Assembly (NCBI GenBank): GCA_035577545.1
Contig: DATLVI010000032.1
Span: 1 to 54,105, forward strand
Length of the DNA stretch: 54,105 nt
DNA from: Verrucomicrobiia bacterium
GTDB taxonomy: Bacteria; Verrucomicrobiota; Verrucomicrobiia; Palsa-1439
Reading direction: 5' to 3'
In this document: positions 18,254 to 26,591 of the stretch, piece by piece
How the letters are laid out: every line of letters starts with the position of its first letter
How positions within the stretch are numbered: the first letter of the stretch is position 1
Position numbers and translations under genes: made by a program
Notes under the pieces: model-generated
Databases searched by the model: none
The model's input: the letters and a program-made list of their open reading frames with translations, nothing else
Told to the model about the DNA's origin: nothing

Positions 18254-18622
18254 CTATGACTTCCAATCCAGCGCGCCTTTGGCCCACGCGTAAATAAGCC
18301 CTTCGACCAGCAATAACACGAACACCATCATCGCGATAAACGCCCCGAAACTGAGTCCGACAAATGCCACGGCCCATGGGTACAGGAACACCGTCTCGAC
18401 CGCAAAGATAACGTAGATCAGCGCATAAATGTAGTAGCCGACGCGGAACTGCACCCACGCATCGCCCTTGGAGACCAAACCGCACTCGTAGATGTCATTC
18501 TTCGTCGGCGTCGGACGGCGCGGCGCGACAAGGCGCGCGATAACCAGCGGGGCCAATGGGAAGGCCACGGCGACCGCGAGAAACACGGCGATAAACAGGT
18601 ACTGGCTTGTGTATGAATCCAT
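18254..18622 (-). CDS. nuoA: NADH-quinone oxidoreductase subunit A
   Basis: A three-helix membrane subunit of 122 residues at the junction with the peripheral arm. It has the conserved YECGL segment, [26 protein letters not shown] with its buried acidic residue, and a final helix. The ATG at 18622 is chosen over a TTG 14 codons upstream, because the extra residues are not conserved-looking. It is the first gene of the nuo operon. A perfect TTGACA lies upstream (18704 down to 18699), but only a poor -10 (TACGTA) follows at 17 nt, so the promoter is uncertain. Confidence 0.94.
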   Translation of the reverse strand: MDSYTSQYLFIAVFLAVAVAFPLAPLVIARLVAPRRPTPTKNDIYECGLVSKGDAWVQFRVGYYIYALIYVIFAVETVFLYPWAVAFVGLSFGAFIAMMVFVLLLVEGLIYAWAKGALDWKS

Positions 18623-18784
18623 TATGCGACTGAAATCCTGCCAACCCTCCGACGCTTGTTCCAAATTTCACAATCTACGTAGCAGGATTGCCGAACCTTG
18701 TCAAGGCGGTGTCCAGCACCCACTTGCGGCGCCGATGGCGGCGCGGCGGGTTGGCCCAAACTGTGCTAGATTATGGCATCCGGG

Positions 18785-19777
18785 ATGAAGAGAACGGCTA
18801 CGATTTTGGCGCTGACGGTGTTGGCTACGGGGGCGGGTTGCGCATCTTACGAGACTACCGGATCTCCCAGGGCGGCGCTACCGCTGCCGCCGGAACTTCA
18901 GCAATACTACCGTTATCAGTCCACCGAACCGATCGTGTTCGTGCATGCCACGGAGGAGCATTCAGATTACTCCGTAAAAGATGTCACGCTCTTCGTGCCC
19001 GGGACCTCCGAGCCTATTCAGATCGTCTGGTTCGTGCCAAATCTGCCGGAACCGCGTCCCCTCATCTTGATCTCGCCTATCCGGGGCAGCGACACCATCG
19101 TCGTCGACGACTGCGCGCGAGTCTTCGCGAGTTGTGGTTATCACGCGGCCATCGTCAAGCGCGCCCGTTCCAAATTTGACCCGGACGGGCCGCTCTCGCA
19201 GGTGGAAGATACGCTTCGTGCCGCTGTAATCCGCCACCGCCGGGCACTGGACTGGTTGCTCGTACAGCCGGGTGTTGACCCGGACCGGGTTGCTTCCTTC
19301 GGGATCAGCTACGGCGCAATTATCGACGCAGCTCTTGCCGCTGTAGAGCCGCGCATCAAAATTCATGTTATCGACCTTGCGGGCGGCCCGCTGGCGGGGG
19401 TGATGCGTTCCTCCGACGAACTCAGCTTGCGCCATAGCTGGGATTGCATCCGCAGGGGCCATGATCTGACCGGTAAACAGGTCTATCAAGACCTGCAGGA
19501 TGTCATCCGCACCGACCCGGTCAAATTGGCCCCGTATGTGTCGCGCGATGACGTGCTGATGCTAATTGCGCGTTTTGATCGTTCGGTCCCGACCCGTTAC
19601 CAAATCAGGCTCTGGCATGCCCTGGGTAAACCGCGCGCTGATTTCGTGCTACTCGGGCATTACACGTCGATCCTGGCGCTTCCCGCGCATCGCCTCAGTA
19701 TCATGAACTTCTTCGAAGAAAAGTTTGCCGAGCCGACACAACCATCTGCCCCAGGTGGTATTCAAGCGAAAGAGTAG
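18785..19777 (+). CDS. Lipoprotein alpha/beta-hydrolase-like protein
   Basis: The product of about 330 residues starts with a lipoprotein signal (MKRTATILALTVLATGAGC, lipobox ending GAGC), predicting an exported, lipid-anchored protein. The body has alpha/beta-hydrolase features: a strand followed by an SPIRGSDTIV turn, the nucleophile elbow GISYG inside DPDRVASFGISYGAII, and a late LLGHYTSIL that may hold the catalytic histidine. The substrate is unknown. A second ATG at 18773 is in frame, but the one at 18785 gives the cleaner signal peptide. It is transcribed divergently from nuoA. Confidence 0.75.
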   Translation: MKRTATILALTVLATGAGCASYETTGSPRAALPLPPELQQYYRYQSTEPIVFVHATEEHSDYSVKDVTLFVPGTSEPIQIVWFVPNLPEPRPLILISPIRGSDTIVVDDCARVFASCGYHAAIVKRARSKFDPDGPLSQVEDTLRAAVIRHRRALDWLLVQPGVDPDRVASFGISYGAIIDAALAAVEPRIKIHVIDLAGGPLAGVMRSSDELSLRHSWDCIRRGHDLTGKQVYQDLQDVIRTDPVKLAPYVSRDDVLMLIARFDRSVPTRYQIRLWHALGKPRADFVLLGHYTSILALPAHRLSIMNFFEEKFAEPTQPSAPGGIQAKE

Positions 19778-19820
19778 CTCCGCCCAGCCACTGTTTGAAT
19801 TCGACGAAAGATCTCCTCGT

Positions 19821-21530
19821 CTACCTGAGTTTGCGGAACGTTTCCACCGAGCGCTGGAATTGCCGTGCGTCCGCCAGCGGAATGGTCGCGGCACAATTCA
19901 ACAGGTTGTCTTTGGTCAGGACGAAACACTTTTCCCGGCTGACCATAATGCCGACCAGTTTCCCGTCGCTCGTCACCACGTAGTCCCCGGTATCAGCGCG
20001 GTAAGCGGGATTCTCAAACCAGGAAGCGACGCCACGCAGCGGACGTTTGATCACCAAATAGCGGGGATCGGCCAGGTCGGGGGAAGTATCGGCCTCGAAA
20101 CTCAAGCCCGTAGCGGTGCTCTTGAAGACTTGCAGCTTGCGCTGATCGGTCTGCAGGACGGCTTCGGGACCGGCCAATTCCATGGTGCTCAAGCCGGGCA
20201 CCGTGCCGCTTAATTCCACCGCCACGACGTGCGGGTCAGCACGCAGCGCACAGGCGGGTGCCGACAGCGTGCCGGTCCACGGTGTTTCACCGGCCTTATC
20301 GACGGTATACTTGAGTTGAGTGATCTCGCCGATGTCGCTCAAGGCCCACCACCCAAAGCCTAGTGTTTGGTAATTGGCGACGACAAACGAGCGCCCGCCC
20401 ACATTAACCACCGGCGGATAGGCCGCTGATTTGAAGCGGGAAGTCGGGGACTCCGGCGTATCACGCTTCCCAATCGCAACCAACAGTTCGAGCCGCGCAC
20501 CCTTGACGGCCTTGAAGGGACCCGGGCCGCGGGCCTTGATGGACTCAATCTGATCACCCAGTTTGGCGGTTTGCTGGCGCAGCGCTTCCTGACCGCTCTC
20601 AATCGTATTCAGGCTCTGCCCGATCTTATCATTCTGCCCGGCCTTAATCAGGGTGTCCATACGCGACTGGAGTTCTTGCTGCCCTTTGGCGACATCGCTG
20701 ACGGCCTGCATTAGACGGGCTTTCTCGTCGGCATTGAGGCCTGACTGCAGGCCTTTCACGTCTTCGGCCAACGCGGCGACATTCTGTTGCATCGCCTGTT
20801 GTTCATCGTGAACGCCAGCGACGTTTTTCTGGATGGTCGCCGGCAAGGTACGGGCAAATTCATCGAGTCGTCCCAGTGTCGAACCCATTTCCTGCTGTTC
20901 TTTGGCGACATCGCCAAGCTGCGCCTCGACCCGGTTTTGGGAAGCCCGAACTTCTTCGCTCAACGTGCTAATGGTCGCCTGTTGGCTGGCAACCGTCTGG
21001 CCCAACTGTTGGGCGTGCTGTTCGAGTTGTGTTTTTTCCTGTTGAAGCTGGCTCTGCTGGGTCTGCAGCCCGGTGAGTTCCGTCTGGACCTTGGTGAGAC
21101 TCTCTTTGGCGGCATCGCCTTCCTGCTGGAGTTTGGCCTGCTCGGCAGTGGCGCGGGCGAGTTGACTCGCCACGGTTGTCAGCGCCTGCTCGGTCTGAGC
21201 GCGGGCCTGTTCGACGCGGGCCGTCTCTTCGGACAAGGCTTTCAGGTTGGCCTCCCGGGCAGCCAGGGTGGCACTCGTCTCGGTCAGGCGACCGCGAAGC
21301 TGTTCGTTTTCAGTGCTGGTCGTGTTGAGTTGGGCTCGCAGGGCTTGCTGCTCGTAATCGCGGTTCCATTCTTCCTGCTGCGCCTGCAGTGCTGCCCCGG
21401 AAAACTCTTCATGGACGGCGGGCGGGGCCGAGGTGGCGAACTGCGTCTGCTTACCGCCCGTGCCGATCACGAAGAGCAACAACGAGCACACCAGAAAATC
21501 GAGCATGACGATCAGGATAGACGTCTTCAT
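19821..21530 (-). CDS. Membrane-anchored coiled-coil protein with a C-terminal beta-rich domain
   Basis: A 569-residue protein of unrecognised family. It begins with one transmembrane helix containing an aspartate (VMLDFLVCSLLLFVIG). A very long Gln/Glu/Ala-rich coiled coil spans roughly residues 50-330. The C-terminal domain of about 220 residues ends ADTGDYVVTSDGKLVGIMVS. The order DxGxxV...DGKLVGI resembles the end of a trypsin-like fold, but the catalytic-serine signature GDSGG is absent, so any peptidase activity is doubtful. The single helix with a buried Asp recalls ExbD/TolR/MotB-type partners. It begins 13 nt after the upstream 546-residue membrane protein gene and is surely co-transcribed with it. 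Confidence 0.7.
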   Translation of the reverse strand: MKTSILIVMLDFLVCSLLLFVIGTGGKQTQFATSAPPAVHEEFSGAALQAQQEEWNRDYEQQALRAQLNTTSTENEQLRGRLTETSATLAAREANLKALSEETARVEQARAQTEQALTTVASQLARATAEQAKLQQEGDAAKESLTKVQTELTGLQTQQSQLQQEKTQLEQHAQQLGQTVASQQATISTLSEEVRASQNRVEAQLGDVAKEQQEMGSTLGRLDEFARTLPATIQKNVAGVHDEQQAMQQNVAALAEDVKGLQSGLNADEKARLMQAVSDVAKGQQELQSRMDTLIKAGQNDKIGQSLNTIESGQEALRQQTAKLGDQIESIKARGPGPFKAVKGARLELLVAIGKRDTPESPTSRFKSAAYPPVVNVGGRSFVVANYQTLGFGWWALSDIGEITQLKYTVDKAGETPWTGTLSAPACALRADPHVVAVELSGTVPGLSTMELAGPEAVLQTDQRKLQVFKSTATGLSFEADTSPDLADPRYLVIKRPLRGVASWFENPAYRADTGDYVVTSDGKLVGIMVSREKCFVLTKDNLLNCAATIPLADARQFQRSVETFRKLR

Positions 21531-21543
21531 GTTATCCCGTCCC

Positions 21544-23184
21544 CTACTCCATCTGAATGAGGCGCTCCTTCAACGGGTATTGATACCAGATCCGCAGCGA
21601 CACGGCCGACAGGATGCCAACAACCGTGGAGGTATAGGCGAAATGCCGGCTCATGCCCGCGTCCAGCGTGATGAGGATGAAGGCGACGACCGTCAGCGCC
21701 AGCCCGGTAAACAAGGGCAGATCGAGGAACACATCGAGGTTCTCCAGGCGTTTCAGGCGTAATTTGGTCGGCGATTGCTCATCGTCTTCGACCTGCCGGA
21801 TCTTCCCCCTGACAAAGAACCAAACGATCACGTGAATCGCCAGGGAGATCAACACAACCGTTCCAGACAGGAAAGCGCTGTCGGTTCTTTGGCCGACAGC
21901 GGGCGCGCTCGCGTCACCGGCCACCGCCATACCCGCCGATGGCTCCACGGCGGGACGCACCGCGAGCGACAATAGATACGCCAGCAGGGCCAACACCACT
22001 CCCACGGCCAGTGCCGAGAGCAAGAAGTGAATCGGGCTTGGGGCGTGGAGTGTGCTGCCGGGTCTGGCAATCAACTTTTCCAGGTACTGGCCGGGCACAA
22101 CCACGAGAACCAGTAGGCCGCAAAGAATCGCGATCACCAGGTATTTGACCAACGGTACACTCGATCCGTACTGGGAACGGAGCGACTGGTATTTTTCCTG
22201 CATCGTATCCAACGTTGACGGGTGGGCCTTCGCTACCGCGCCCAAACTGCGCGGCGTCAACTCGGGATGCTGGGCCACGAACTCCAGTCCCGCCGCTCCC
22301 TTGCCAATGGCGGCGTACAACGTGTCCACCCCCCGCGGTCCCTGGCGCATGATCAGGTCGATACAGGCGGACGCCGCTGGCCGACCATCGCGGGCCGCAA
22401 CCGCCAGAACCTGGGCCAAACGCTTCGATGCGGCGGGAGTGCCGGAGGCCATCTTGGTCAGCACCTTCAACTGATCGGGGCTGTCGGCCTGTCGGAGAAT
22501 CGTCTCAAATTCGCCCCACGTGCGGCAGTGTCTGGCCAATTCAAACATCGGCATAAAATTATCTTTGAACTTTTCGACTGCGAGCGCCGATTTCGGGTCG
22601 GCCTGCATAAGCCCGAGCATCTGGCTGAGTTGGTTGAGCAACGACTCGTTGATCGCGCCGGTGCGGCGGGCGGCTTTGGCGAGCGTGATCGTGCCCTCGG
22701 CCGGCGGAAACACGGTGGCCATCCCGCGAATGGCATTCAGCGCGCTCGTGAAGTCATCCTGAGACCCTTCGAAGCTGCCTTCCCGGGCCATTTGGGCGAT
22801 GTCTCCATAGAGCACCGCGTCGGCCACGGTGCTGCCCGCAAGGCTCTCAAAGGAATTTCCGCCGCCGACCACGGCAGCCCAACCGGTTGCTTTGAGGTGG
22901 CTGACGGGCGTGTTCTCGGCCGCGAGTTGTGCGAAAACATTCGTGCGAGCGACAGCGGCCTGAGGTCTATCTGGCAGATCGTTCTCGATGGCGTAATCAA
23001 GCAAGAGCAACGCCGCGCTCGTGTGCCCGGCGGCCGACTCGGTTTGCGCGGTGTTCACGACGCCGACGTCCGGCAGCCTTTGAAATCTTGCCGAGGGAGT
23101 ATCCATCGGTGGATCGGCAAGCTGAACGACCGCGATGAGCGTGCCGAAAAGCACCACACCAAAGCAGAATTTTAACGCCTTCAT
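21544..23184 (-). CDS. Polytopic membrane protein with a large exported helical domain
   Basis: 546 residues, family not recognised. A signal-like N-terminal helix (MKALKFCFGVVLFGTLIAVV) is followed by about 300 residues of Ala-rich, helical, tetratricopeptide-like sequence. Then come about five transmembrane segments, near LVKYLVIAILCGLLVLVVV, IHFLLSALAVGVVLALLAYL, GTVVLISLAIHVIVWFFV, LFTGLALTVVAFILITL and STVVGILSAVSLRIW. The last pair, with a short connecting loop, is faintly reminiscent of MotA/TolQ/ExbB topology. Start 23184 is chosen for its GAGGT ribosome-binding site 7 nt upstream. It forms a two-gene unit with the coiled-coil protein downstream. Confidence 0.7.
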   Translation of the reverse strand: MKALKFCFGVVLFGTLIAVVQLADPPMDTPSARFQRLPDVGVVNTAQTESAAGHTSAALLLLDYAIENDLPDRPQAAVARTNVFAQLAAENTPVSHLKATGWAAVVGGGNSFESLAGSTVADAVLYGDIAQMAREGSFEGSQDDFTSALNAIRGMATVFPPAEGTITLAKAARRTGAINESLLNQLSQMLGLMQADPKSALAVEKFKDNFMPMFELARHCRTWGEFETILRQADSPDQLKVLTKMASGTPAASKRLAQVLAVAARDGRPAASACIDLIMRQGPRGVDTLYAAIGKGAAGLEFVAQHPELTPRSLGAVAKAHPSTLDTMQEKYQSLRSQYGSSVPLVKYLVIAILCGLLVLVVVPGQYLEKLIARPGSTLHAPSPIHFLLSALAVGVVLALLAYLLSLAVRPAVEPSAGMAVAGDASAPAVGQRTDSAFLSGTVVLISLAIHVIVWFFVRGKIRQVEDDEQSPTKLRLKRLENLDVFLDLPLFTGLALTVVAFILITLDAGMSRHFAYTSTVVGILSAVSLRIWYQYPLKERLIQME

Positions 23185-23220
23185 ACTGTACCTCGATTCA
23201 CACTGCCTCCTTTTCCGAAT

Positions 23221-23291
23221 CGCCCGCTGAAGCAACGATTATGGTCAACACCACCAATATTCATTTCCCCGCCCGAAGAAGCAACCGTTAT
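23221..23291 (-). promoter_or_regulatory. Tandem operator-like direct repeat upstream of the membrane/coiled-coil pair
   Basis: CGCCCGCTGAAGCAACGATT (from 23221) and CGCCCGAAGAAGCAACCGTT (from 23270) are direct repeats identical at 18 of 22 positions when extended by AT, with a 49-nt period. They lie 37-107 nt upstream of the 23184 start, the usual place for regulator binding. No convincing -10/-35 pair was found alongside. Confidence 0.35.
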
Positions 23292-23373
23292 TTCCGGGAA
23301 TCTTCTGGCTGTGTTGGGACGTTGCCTGTCCGTGAAGCATTGCAAGTACACCGCTGTAGAGACAATGGCACGG

Positions 23374-24063
23374 TCAATAGTATGTAATGAACCGCTCTTC
23401 AGGGGATTCCTGCATGGTGGGTTGGGTTTCCCCTTCTTTGATCCCCAGTCCGCTGGCGATCCGTTTGATCCAATTTCCCGCAGAATCAAATTGCGTGTAG
23501 CGATAGGTCGTTTTCTGCGTACCGCTGGTCTGAGTAAGGACATTGCCCGCATCATCATAGGTGAATTTCAATACTTCACTCACTTCCTTGCCGACTTCCG
23601 TGGACTCAGTGATCCGCCGGCCCTTGGGGTCGTACGTGTACTTTTGCCTGGAAGCGAGCGAGCCGTCTTTGTTGAGGACTGATTTCTCGATCCGATTGCC
23701 CTTGCCGTCGTACTTGTACATGAATTTCGCAGAGAGCCGGTAGTCGTCTTCCTTTCTGCCGGGAAATGATGGCTCCTCACCCCAATACTCCAACACTGTT
23801 CGCGCATCGAGGTGGACATACGAGCGTTGGAGACGGGAATCGGCGGCCACCTCCATGGTGGCTATCCGGTTGCCCTGCTCGTCGTAGGTCTCCGATTTGC
23901 CATGGCTGGACTTGTCCTCCATGGATGGCATGAGTTTGCCATGGCTCACTTGATGGACCTTGCCCTTCAGCCCGTCGAAGTCGCGATCGGGCTTCGGTGA
24001 GCTGGCCCGGGCGGACAGCGCGGCGACGACGCTACATAACACAAGCACGGTTGACTTATTCAT
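23374..24063 (-). CDS. Secreted protein with YD/RHS-like repeats
   Basis: A 229-residue product with a cleavable signal peptide (MNKSTVLVLCSVVAALSARA, cleavage near ARA-SS). The mature protein contains repeated strands of the YD/RHS type: YDEQGNRIATM, YKYDGKGNRIEKSV, YTYDPKGRRITES, FTYDDAGNVLTQT and FDSAGNWIKRI. Such repeats build beta-rich shells in large RHS toxins and wall proteins, but here they make up a small stand-alone exported protein with no toxin domain. The start at 24063 is set by the signal peptide; the longer frame upstream overlaps the M14 gene. Confidence 0.72.
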   Translation of the reverse strand: MNKSTVLVLCSVVAALSARASSPKPDRDFDGLKGKVHQVSHGKLMPSMEDKSSHGKSETYDEQGNRIATMEVAADSRLQRSYVHLDARTVLEYWGEEPSFPGRKEDDYRLSAKFMYKYDGKGNRIEKSVLNKDGSLASRQKYTYDPKGRRITESTEVGKEVSEVLKFTYDDAGNVLTQTSGTQKTTYRYTQFDSAGNWIKRIASGLGIKEGETQPTMQESPEERFITYY

Positions 24064-24079
24064 TTCGCAGGAATCCAGC

Positions 24080-25096
24080 TTACAAGTTAACGGCTTCGGC
24101 TGCAACTGCACGGTATTCGTGGAGGATGGTCTCGAACGCGATCGCCTGGGCTTCGACGCGTTTGCTGAGGGCAAAGAGATTCGGGGTCTCGACGGTGATA
24201 TCGAACGGCTCGCTTGCGCCTTTCGACAGCGGGCCGAGGGAGCCAGGAAACTTCTGGTTGATGATTCCGTTTTGTGCGGCATGACCGTCGATTATTGCAT
24301 CGGTATTGATCGGGATGACGCTGCTGGCCTGGAAGAGCGCGGGTTTGGCCAGGCGTTCACTCAAGATCGCGCCGGTGGCGTAGGCATAGAGGCCAAACGA
24401 CTCGTAGTCGCTATGCCCACTGATGAACCCGACGAACTCGTGCGCGCGCAACTCGCGCTCCATAACGACGACCTCCTCTTCCGTGCTGTTGCGGAAAAAC
24501 TCGCGGTTCAGGTCTTTGCCCCCGCCGTTCTCGCGTGTCATGTGTTCGTACCCCACGGGGTTCACGCAAGGATAAATCGTCAGTGAATAATTGGAGACGA
24601 GTTGCGGACTTTGCGCGAAGCGGCGCGCCAACTCCAACGAGGCAAGGATACCGTCCGGTTCGTCGCCATGCACGCCGGCCACGAGACAGATCGGCACCTG
24701 CACCGCGTACGGTGAAAGCGCCGGACGGCTGGCGGTTTTCAAGAGTTCGTATTCTCGACCTTCGAAGTTCAATCGGCCGATTCCCTGAACGTCAAACACG
24801 TCCTTCCGCAGGTCGCGGATGGTGGCAGCAAGGGAGCTGTAATCCTTCTTCCGCAACGGGCCAAGACTACGGAATTCGGATTGAAGCGCTGGCGGAAAGT
24901 CCTCCAAGGAGTGATTGAAACGACCGTCCGCAAACATCTTGAGCACGCGCCAGGTTTCGTCACGCTCCCCTTCCCCAAGCATCAATTCGACCTCGCGCAC
25001 GACGATGGCGAACTGTTCTGGCGTCAATCTCGTCACGCCTGCATCGTTGCCAGATAGTTTGCCGAGGGCAAGCCCATTTGCTAGCTTTGGCTCCAT
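24080..25096 (-). CDS. M14-family zinc hydrolase (succinylglutamate desuccinylase/aspartoacylase-like)
   Basis: A 338-residue protein whose C-terminal two-thirds is a zinc carboxypeptidase fold. Zinc ligands are likely H143 and E146 (VAGVHGDEPDG) and H228 (FISGHSDYES). DLNREF supplies the conserved Asn-Arg substrate clamp (N197-R198), and E303 in DITVETPNL is the probable catalytic glutamate. The N-terminal 110 residues are an unrecognised helical extension. The substrate could be an N-acyl amino acid or a peptide. The ATG at 25096 faces the ATG of the next gene only 1 nt away, so an internal start is possible. Confidence 0.8.
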   Translation of the reverse strand: MEPKLANGLALGKLSGNDAGVTRLTPEQFAIVVREVELMLGEGERDETWRVLKMFADGRFNHSLEDFPPALQSEFRSLGPLRKKDYSSLAATIRDLRKDVFDVQGIGRLNFEGREYELLKTASRPALSPYAVQVPICLVAGVHGDEPDGILASLELARRFAQSPQLVSNYSLTIYPCVNPVGYEHMTRENGGGKDLNREFFRNSTEEEVVVMERELRAHEFVGFISGHSDYESFGLYAYATGAILSERLAKPALFQASSVIPINTDAIIDGHAAQNGIINQKFPGSLGPLSKGASEPFDITVETPNLFALSKRVEAQAIAFETILHEYRAVAAEAVNL

Positions 25097-25097
25097 T

Positions 25098-26099
25098 ATG
25101 AAGAAGGTACGCTTGGGCATTATCGGCTGCGGCAGCATGAGCCGCTACCATGGAAAGGTTTACACGACCCAGGTGGGCGAGGCGGAGATTGTGGCGTTGT
25201 GCGACACACATCAGGGGAACCTCGACCGCTACCAGCGAGAGATTTTTGAGCCAATCAAGAAGAAGCCGCCGGTGTTTGTCAATTATGAGGACATGCTGGA
25301 CAAGGTGAAGTTGGACGCCGTGTTTATCGTGACGCCACACGCGCACCACTTTCAACAGGTGATGGATTCACTCGAAGCGGGATGCCAGGTATTCGTCGAG
25401 AAGCCAATGGTAATGACCTCCGACCAGGCGCGAAAAATTATCAAGCACGCTGCGAAGAAGAAGCGAATGGTGAGCGTGGCGTTTCCCGGAACGTTTACAC
25501 CCGAATATCAATACATCCACGGGTTGCAAGAGCGCGGGGTGCTCGGCGAGTTGATCGCCGCGGACGGGTTTGTCGCGCAGGCATGGAAACAGGGAACGAA
25601 GGGAACGTGGCGACAGGAACCGGAACTGGCCGGTGGTGGGATGACGTTTGACACGGGCGCGCACGTGTTCAATGCACTACTGTATTTGGCGAACTCGCGG
25701 CCGGTCGAAGTGTTTGCCTGGACCGACAATCGCAGCGCGCCGGTGGATATCACGTGTAGCGCGGCGATCCGGTATGAGAACGGGGCGGTCGGGTCGGCAT
25801 TGATCAATGGCGACGCCATGTCGGGTTGGGATGAAGGGGTGCGCGTGTCGTTCACGAAAGGCGAGGTGCAGACGGGCATTCACGGTGGTCGGTTGCAGCA
25901 TTGGGGACCGGACCGAAAGCTTATCAAGTATCCGCTGGTTCCCGAGGTGCCGACGTTGCAGCAATGGTTTATCGACTGCGTGCTCGGGAAGGCGAAAGAT
26001 CCTGCGCCAGCGATCTGGGGATTACGTCAGGCGTTGTTCTATGAGGCGCTGTACGAATCTGCAAAGACGGGGCGACCGGCCAAGGTTCAGGCGGAATGA
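25098..26099 (+). CDS. Gfo/Idh/MocA-family NAD(P)-dependent oxidoreductase
   Basis: 333 residues. The N-terminal Rossmann fold begins at once with KVRLGIIGCGSMSRYH. VTPHAHHFQQVMDSLEAGCQVFVEKP contains the family's catalytic-lysine EKP motif. The C-terminal half has the GGGMTFDTGAHVFNALLYL motif characteristic of sugar or inositol dehydrogenases. The substrate is probably a sugar, polyol or their derivative but cannot be named. It is transcribed divergently from the M14 hydrolase with start codons 1 nt apart, and no ribosome-binding site is visible. Confidence 0.88.
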   Translation: MKKVRLGIIGCGSMSRYHGKVYTTQVGEAEIVALCDTHQGNLDRYQREIFEPIKKKPPVFVNYEDMLDKVKLDAVFIVTPHAHHFQQVMDSLEAGCQVFVEKPMVMTSDQARKIIKHAAKKKRMVSVAFPGTFTPEYQYIHGLQERGVLGELIAADGFVAQAWKQGTKGTWRQEPELAGGGMTFDTGAHVFNALLYLANSRPVEVFAWTDNRSAPVDITCSAAIRYENGAVGSALINGDAMSGWDEGVRVSFTKGEVQTGIHGGRLQHWGPDRKLIKYPLVPEVPTLQQWFIDCVLGKAKDPAPAIWGLRQALFYEALYESAKTGRPAKVQAE

Positions 26100-26107
26100 C
26101 GTGACCC

Positions 26108-26518
26108 ATGAAAACCTGTCCTTCATGCGCTCGCACGTTGACTAAGATGGAGATCGTTTTGGGCATATGTAAAGTTTGCCATTCCAAGCTTCCAGCGCCG
26201 ACGGCGGAGGAACTAGAAGTAGAATGGTTTGAAGGTGGCGAACTAATGCTCGGCTCCGTGGAGGATGTCCCAGAAGAAGTCTGGTCAGCCATTCTCAAGA
26301 TTCTTCGACATAAACTGACTGACGAGCAGGAAGCACTCTTGGCAGCGGGAGCACTGGAGGATTTGCTGGTCCATCATGGGCCTTTATTCATCGAGAGGGT
26401 CGAGCGTGAAGCGACACAGAATCCAAGTTTTAACCACTTGCTTGGTGGAGTATGGCACAGCTCAATCCAAGACGATGTTTGGAAGCGCATACAGAAAGCG
26501 CGTCAAGAGGTCTGGTAA
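26108..26518 (+). CDS. Zinc-ribbon protein with DUF6869-like domain
   Basis: A 136-residue protein. Residues 1-25 hold two CxxC pairs (CPSC and CKVC), a predicted zinc ribbon. The rest (AGALEDLLVHHGPLFIERVE ... FNHLLGGVW) matches my recollection of the DUF6869 family, small proteins often met near toxin-immunity or accessory loci. It lies 8 nt after the oxidoreductase gene. No biochemical function is known to me. Confidence 0.65.
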   Translation: MKTCPSCARTLTKMEIVLGICKVCHSKLPAPTAEELEVEWFEGGELMLGSVEDVPEEVWSAILKILRHKLTDEQEALLAAGALEDLLVHHGPLFIERVEREATQNPSFNHLLGGVWHSSIQDDVWKRIQKARQEVW

Positions 26519-26591
26519 GAGTCTCAAATTAAGATACTGCCCGGGCCGTACGCAAATTGACGTGTCCGAATCCATTTGTTAATGTCCTCTC

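Noticed and set aside
18699-18704. Full sigma70 promoter for nuoA
   Set aside because: The -35 TTGACA is perfect, but at 17 nt the -10 is only TACGTA, so it is mentioned under nuoA and not listed as a promoter.
24915-25097. N-terminal extension of the Gfo/Idh/MocA gene
   Set aside because: The extra residues are antisense to the M14 gene, and the Rossmann fold starts exactly at 25098.
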